A DNA stretch of 64,000 nucleotides. Source: CAZVLE01 sp964627855 (GTDB lineage: Bacteria; Bacillota; Dethiobacteria; DTU022). The notes under the pieces were generated by a model. That model did not search any database, was not told the DNA's origin, and worked only from the letters and a program-made list of their open reading frames with translations. Made by a program: the position numbers and the translations under genes. Of the stretch, positions 60,186 through 64,000 are shown piece by piece (position 1 is the first letter of the stretch; each line of letters starts with the position of its first letter). Location of the stretch: positions 1 to 64,000 of the forward strand of contig CAZVLE010000153.1 in the NCBI GenBank assembly GCA_964627855.1. Direction: 5' to 3'.

Positions 60186-61034
60186 ATGCCTGAACTGCCG
60201 GAAGTAGAAACAATTCGCCGCGAGCTGGAGCCGCTGGTTAGCGGTGAAACCTTTGCCCTGCCGATCCTGCACATGCCTACAACAATTGCCTATCCGGACG
60301 CCGAACTATTTATAGCGAGATTGACCGGCCGGAAAGTTTTAAAAGTCACCCGTCGCGGTAAATACCTTTTTCTTGAACTTGACCGGGGCATCCTTGCTAT
60401 TCACCTGCGCATGACCGGCAACATAATCTACAGTAATACCAAAGGCCCGGTTGAAGATCGTTTTTTACGCCTGACCTTTCCCTTTCATGATGGGTCTGCA
60501 CTTTTCTTTTCCGATATGCGTCGTTTTGGCCGGGTTTGGCTTGTCAAGGATCAAAATGAGCTTGAAACAATAGTCTTAAAAAATACCGGTCCGGATATTT
60601 TAAACGATCTCAACAGGGAGCAATTTATCAAGTTGTTGGCCGGCCGGGAGCGTTCCCGCCTCAAAGCCCTCCTCCTGGACCAGGCTTTTGCCGCCGGAAT
60701 GGGCAATATTTATACCGATGAATGTCTCTTTCGCTGCGGCCTGCACCCTTTACGCCGTGCCTCGACCCTAAGCCGTTCTGAAGCGGCAGAGCTTTATGAT
60801 GCCATGCAGACAGTATTGGCCGAGGGCATTGCTCATGGTGGAACGACCTTTCGCGATTACCGCAATGCCAGGGGCGCACTCGGTGATTTTCAGTCGCGCC
60901 TTGCTGTCTACGGGCGTAAGGGCGAAAGCTGCCGCTGTGGGGCAGAAATAGTAAAAACAGTTGTAGCCGGTCGGGGCACCTACCTGTGCCCCTGTTGCCA
61001 GGAGGAATGGGAAGAGCAGGAGGGAGAGACCTGA
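60186..61034 (+). CDS. mutM: Formamidopyrimidine-DNA glycosylase MutM
   Basis: Excises 8-oxoguanine and nicks at the abasic site. The catalytic N-terminus PELPEVETIRREL is intact, with Pro-1 and Glu-2; HLRMTGN, DMRRFGRVWL, LLLDQAFAAGMGNIYTDECLF and the helix-two-turn-helix are present. The zinc finger at the C-terminus reads CRCGAEIV...YLCPCCQEE: the first pair is C-x-C rather than the family C-x2-C, a one-residue deletion. polA-mutM-coaE is a common order. Confidence 0.95.
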   Translation: MPELPEVETIRRELEPLVSGETFALPILHMPTTIAYPDAELFIARLTGRKVLKVTRRGKYLFLELDRGILAIHLRMTGNIIYSNTKGPVEDRFLRLTFPFHDGSALFFSDMRRFGRVWLVKDQNELETIVLKNTGPDILNDLNREQFIKLLAGRERSRLKALLLDQAFAAGMGNIYTDECLFRCGLHPLRRASTLSRSEAAELYDAMQTVLAEGIAHGGTTFRDYRNARGALGDFQSRLAVYGRKGESCRCGAEIVKTVVAGRGTYLCPCCQEEWEEQEGET

Positions 61035-61038
61035 AAGG

Positions 61039-61647
61039 ATGAGAATCATTGGTCTCACCGGTGGCATTGCGACAGGTAAGAGCACCGTGGCGCGCATGCT
61101 CGCCGAAAAGGGAGCCCATATTATCGATGCCGACCGTCTGGCCAGGGAAGTGGTTGAACCCGACCAACCGGCCTGGCAAGAAATAGTTGACTGGCTGGGT
61201 GAATCGATCCTGCTGCAAGATCGTAGCATTGATCGTGAAAAACTGGCTGCGCTTGTTTTTAACGACGAACAAATGCGTCTTAAACTTAACAGTATAGTGC
61301 ATCCCCATGTTGGTTTGCGCCTGCTGGCTATGACCGATAAAATAAGGGAGGATCATCCGGATACAATCCTGGTTTATGACGTGCCTCTCCTGGTGGAAGC
61401 GGGGATGTGCGGCATGGTTGAGATTGTCCTGCTTGTCTATGCTCCCCCACAGGTTCAGGTGGAACGCCAGCAAAAGAGAGACGGTATCAGCGCCTCTGCC
61501 GCCGAAGCGAGACTGAGAGCACAGATGCCGATTGAAGAGAAAATGAAACATGCCCATATTATTATCGACAATAGTGGAAAGCTCGCTGCCACTGCCAGGC
61601 AGGTTGAAGAGGCCTGGCCCCGTCTGGCGGGAGAAGTGAGATCCTGA
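61039..61647 (+). CDS. coaE: Dephospho-CoA kinase
   Basis: Last step of coenzyme A synthesis. P-loop IIGLTGGIATGKSTVARML at the N-terminus, DADRLAREVVEPDQPAW near residue 33, HPHVGLRL, VPLLVEAGM near 117 and a C-terminal LID region. 202 residues. Four bases after mutM. Confidence 0.95.
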   Translation: MRIIGLTGGIATGKSTVARMLAEKGAHIIDADRLAREVVEPDQPAWQEIVDWLGESILLQDRSIDREKLAALVFNDEQMRLKLNSIVHPHVGLRLLAMTDKIREDHPDTILVYDVPLLVEAGMCGMVEIVLLVYAPPQVQVERQQKRDGISASAAEARLRAQMPIEEKMKHAHIIIDNSGKLAATARQVEEAWPRLAGEVRS

Positions 61648-61678
61648 GCTGCAAACAGAGAAGAGGAGGTAATTGACC

Positions 61679-62680
61679 ATGCATAGAGTTACCTTGATCA
61701 AGGGTGACGGGATTGGGCCTGAAATAAGCGAAGCAACCTTGAAGGTTATCGATGCGACAGGAGTAAAAATCAGCTGGGAGGAGGTTGTCGCCGGAGAAGA
61801 GGCTATTCCCGGGGAGGGCACCCCGCTGCCTGCAGCGGTGATTGATTCCCTGAAAAAAAACGGTGTCGGCCTGAAGGGACCGTTGACAACACCGGTGGGC
61901 TCCGGCTTTCGCAGTATTAATGTTGCCCTGCGTATGGAGCTTGATCTCTATGCCAACGTGCGCCCGGCGAAAACATTTCCCGGGGTCATTTCCCCTTACA
62001 AAGACATTGATCTTGTCGTTGTCCGTGAAAATACTGAAGACCTCTATTCGGGCGTTGAGCACATGGTCGGTGCCGATGCGGCGGAGAGCATTAAGATTAT
62101 TACCAGGAAAGCCTCGGAACGTATTGTTCGTTTTGCCTTTAATTATGCCGAGGCCAACAACCGCCGCAAGGTTACGGCTGTTCACAAGGCCAATATTTTG
62201 AAATTAAGTGACGGCCTTTTCCTGGAGACTGCTCGCCGGGTGGCCGCTGAGTATAAGCATATAGAGTTCGAGGACCGTATTGTCGACAACATGGCGATGC
62301 AGCTGGTGCAGAAACCCCAGCTCTATGATGTTATGGTTATGCCTAACCTTTATGGCGATATTCTTTCCGATCTCTGTGCCGGCCTGGTTGGCGGCCTGGG
62401 TCTAGTTCCCGGGGCCAATATCGGTGACGAAACAGCGCTTTTCGAACCGGTACACGGTAGTGCCCCTAAATATGCCGGAAAAAACAGGGCGAACCCCGCG
62501 GCCATGATCATGGCGGCAGTTTTGATGCTCGATCACCTGGGAGAAAAAGAAGCCTCCAGGCGCATCGAGGAGGCTCTTGCCGCCCAAATTAAGGAGGGCC
62601 GGGATGTTACCCCAGACCTCGGTGGGTCGGCCGGGACAGCTGAAATGGCTGCCGCGCTGGTAAGGCGTTTGAAAGCTTAG
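61679..62680 (+). CDS. Isocitrate/isopropylmalate dehydrogenase family (probable isocitrate dehydrogenase)
   Basis: A beta-decarboxylating dehydrogenase of 333 residues. GDGIGPEI at the start, [19 protein letters not shown] near residue 65, the catalytic Tyr region [11 protein letters not shown] near 121, Lys in [12 protein letters not shown] near 168, and metal aspartates in [19 protein letters not shown] near 228. The S-I-N-V-x-L-R block favours isocitrate over isopropylmalate. Cofactor marks are mixed: [11 protein letters not shown] has the Lys-Tyr pair associated with NADP, while TPDLGG near the end is typical of NAD enzymes. GAGGAGG precedes the ATG; TTG 61673 is in frame. Confidence 0.88.
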   Translation: MHRVTLIKGDGIGPEISEATLKVIDATGVKISWEEVVAGEEAIPGEGTPLPAAVIDSLKKNGVGLKGPLTTPVGSGFRSINVALRMELDLYANVRPAKTFPGVISPYKDIDLVVVRENTEDLYSGVEHMVGADAAESIKIITRKASERIVRFAFNYAEANNRRKVTAVHKANILKLSDGLFLETARRVAAEYKHIEFEDRIVDNMAMQLVQKPQLYDVMVMPNLYGDILSDLCAGLVGGLGLVPGANIGDETALFEPVHGSAPKYAGKNRANPAAMIMAAVLMLDHLGEKEASRRIEEALAAQIKEGRDVTPDLGGSAGTAEMAAALVRRLKA

Positions 62681-62752
62681 GTTTTTTCTGATCAGACTCA
62701 GATCGGATAGTAAAGCATATTAAACCTGATTCTTGTTGGGAAGGGATAACTG

Positions 62753-63619
62753 ATGCGTGTTGCTGCGCTTTCCATGGCAGGATTAAACTTGACCAGTCTG
62801 GATAGATACGGTGAAGAGATTTGCTCATTAATTGCAAAAACTTCTGCACGGGTCGTAGTTATGCCTGCCTACAGTTCCCTGGTTCTTGGTTTGGGAAATG
62901 GAAGAGTGCAGGTAGCCTCAACCTTTGCGGAAACTATCTCTGCCGCTCTTTCCAATACGGCTGCCCTGACAACATGGGATGAAGAGTTTCTTTCTTTTCA
63001 TGCTTCTATTGCCCGTAGGCTGTCCATCTATCTTGTTGCCGGCACGCTATTCGAAGCAGATGGAAACAGTTACTATCATACGGCTTACTGTTTTGACCCC
63101 GAGGGTAATCTCTGTTGTCGGCAAAGACAAAGCCATCTTACACGAGAAGAAAAAGTTCTTGGCCTGCACAGGGGTGAAGATTTGATCATATTTTCCCTTG
63201 GCGATCTGAAAGCGGCCCTTATGAGCGGTAATGATTTCAGACATCCCGAAGTCGGACGCATTCTCGGTCTGCTTGGTGTCGATATTATTTTCTGCAGCGG
63301 GGCAATGAAGAGAGGTTACAACTGCTGGTCCCAGGCAGCCGGTGTCTGGGCCCAGGTTCAGCAGAATCAGTTCTGGGCTGTCGAGGCCCAGCTTGGTTTG
63401 AAGATTATCGATTGTGATTTCGGGGCTGGCTCGGCCGTCATCGGCCCCTGTGAAATAACACCGGGCCTGAGCGGTTACCTGGCCCGTGGCTATCCCCAGT
63501 CGCCGCTGATCTCTGCTGAACTTGACGAAACAGCCCGTCACCGGCTGAAAAATGATTATCCCATCCTCGAATTGCTTAACCCGGCTGCTTATAAAGAAAT
63601 GTTTGAGGATGGCCAGTAA
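62753..63619 (+). CDS. Nitrilase-superfamily homologue lacking the catalytic triad
   Basis: A 288-residue protein with the nitrilase fold pattern: MRVAALSMAGLNL start, RVVVMPAYSSL, SIYLVAGTLFEADGNSYYHTAYCFDPEGN, QSHLTREEK, KAALMSGNDFRHPEVGRIL and GVDIIFCSGAM. All three catalytic positions appear changed. The Glu of the usual FPE is Ala (MPAYS). The Lys of K-x-H-L is Gln (QSHL). The Cys of C-x-D-x-R-F-P-E is Gly (GNDFRHPE). It is thus probably not an amidase. The next gene, also of this superfamily, keeps its FPE motif. A shared job, for example as a heteromer, is possible but unproven. Confidence 0.8.
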   Translation: MRVAALSMAGLNLTSLDRYGEEICSLIAKTSARVVVMPAYSSLVLGLGNGRVQVASTFAETISAALSNTAALTTWDEEFLSFHASIARRLSIYLVAGTLFEADGNSYYHTAYCFDPEGNLCCRQRQSHLTREEKVLGLHRGEDLIIFSLGDLKAALMSGNDFRHPEVGRILGLLGVDIIFCSGAMKRGYNCWSQAAGVWAQVQQNQFWAVEAQLGLKIIDCDFGAGSAVIGPCEITPGLSGYLARGYPQSPLISAELDETARHRLKNDYPILELLNPAAYKEMFEDGQ

Positions 63620-63670
63620 CTGTATTTGGGTAATAACTTCTAGAGTTTTTTTAGTTTAAGGAGTAAAGAA

Positions 63671-64000
63671 ATGTCTTTGGATGGTTGGAAAGAAAAGCTC
63701 TTTTTAAAATACCTGGTTTGGCTGTGCCGTCCCAAACGCATCAGGAGGCACCTGCAGGCTGAGCTTCCTGCAAAAGCAAGAGCCTCTGACACAGTTAACC
63801 GCCGTCGGGTCAGGGTAGCTGCTGTCCAGCAGAAGCTGAAGCTGCACAAAAACCCCCTTTCTTACGTCGACGAGATCCATCGCCGTGTGCAGGAAGCGGT
63901 CGATGGGGAGGCCAGGTTGGTGGTTTTCCCGGAGTATCATAACCTGCCCCTGCTCGGTATGTTACCGGGTATTGAAAAAATGGCGGAAGGCTATGGTGGA
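63671..64000 (+). CDS. Nitrilase-superfamily amidohydrolase (3' partial)
   Basis: Only the first 110 codons are in the window. A basic leader of about 45 residues (KEKLFLKYLVWLCRPKRIRRHL) precedes the domain start RRRVRVAAVQQKLKLHK and the catalytic-glutamate motif LVVFPEYHNLPLLGML near residue 90. TTTAAGGAG lies upstream of the ATG. The N-terminal extension is unusual for the family. The Lys and Cys of the triad lie beyond the window. Confidence 0.75.
   Translation, partial: MSLDGWKEKLFLKYLVWLCRPKRIRRHLQAELPAKARASDTVNRRRVRVAAVQQKLKLHKNPLSYVDEIHRRVQEAVDGEARLVVFPEYHNLPLLGMLPGIEKMAEGYGG

Noticed and set aside
60661..61821. A 386-codon open frame on the minus strand across mutM and coaE
   Set aside because: It runs antisense through two well-conserved genes and the gap between coaE and the dehydrogenase; its product has no family pattern.

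Overview
The window is a dense, almost entirely plus-strand chromosomal segment of a Bacillota (Firmicutes) bacterium of the clostridial type. The evidence is the combination of an mraZ-led division and cell-wall (dcw) cluster with divIVA, ylmH and remA, a T-box leader in front of ileS, an FMN riboswitch in front of a ribD-ribE-ribBA-ribH operon, a PASTA-domain Ser/Thr kinase with its PP2C phosphatase, and strong Shine-Dalgarno sites with very frequent TTG and GTG starts. An anaerobic (class III) ribonucleotide reductase fits an anaerobe. I cannot name the species from the sequence.

Layout. 1-9.2 kb: a LapA-domain membrane protein (5' end outside the window), recJ, a bifunctional rel (ppGpp), dtd, and one ORF that fuses HisRS to AspRS. 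9.2-11 kb: a probable 6S RNA with its promoter, then mgtE. 11-25 kb: mraZ, rsmH, ftsL, ftsI, murF, mraY, murD, ftsW, murG, murB, ftsQ, ftsA, ftsZ. The usual neighbours murE, murC and (after ftsZ) spoIIGA-sigE-sigG are not here. 25-28 kb: nrdR-nrdD-nrdG with a textbook NrdR double box. 28-33 kb: pgeF, a HlyD-like adaptor, yggS, yggT, ylmH, divIVA (no sepF). 33-38 kb: T-box, ileS, lspA, lgt, rluD. 38.5-40.3 kb, minus strand: rqcH. 40.4-49.5 kb: yicC, remA, gmk, rpoZ, coaBC, a minus-strand SpoIIM-family membrane gene, then priA, def, fmt, rsmB. 49.6-53.6 kb: prpC, prkC, rsgA, rpe. 53.6-57.4 kb: FMN riboswitch and the riboflavin operon. 57.4-64 kb: polA, mutM, coaE, an isocitrate/isopropylmalate-type dehydrogenase and two tandem nitrilase-superfamily genes, the first without its catalytic triad and the second cut off by the window end.

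Most genes are housekeeping functions arranged as short translationally coupled operons for wall synthesis and division, translation and ribosome quality control, deoxynucleotide supply, riboflavin synthesis and DNA repair. The accessory signal lies between genes. A family of small foldback elements (five copies or remnants) has GTAACTG-type terminal inverted repeats and, in four copies, 8-bp target-site duplications. This matches what is known of IS66-family ends, and one insertion supplies the stop codon of dtd. Two other palindromic repeats are present: one nested inside a foldback element, the other sitting between the T-box and ileS. The observations most worth a second look are the HisRS-AspRS fusion, this MITE family, a CTG start for rsgA, the triad-less nitrilase homologue and the missing dcw genes.
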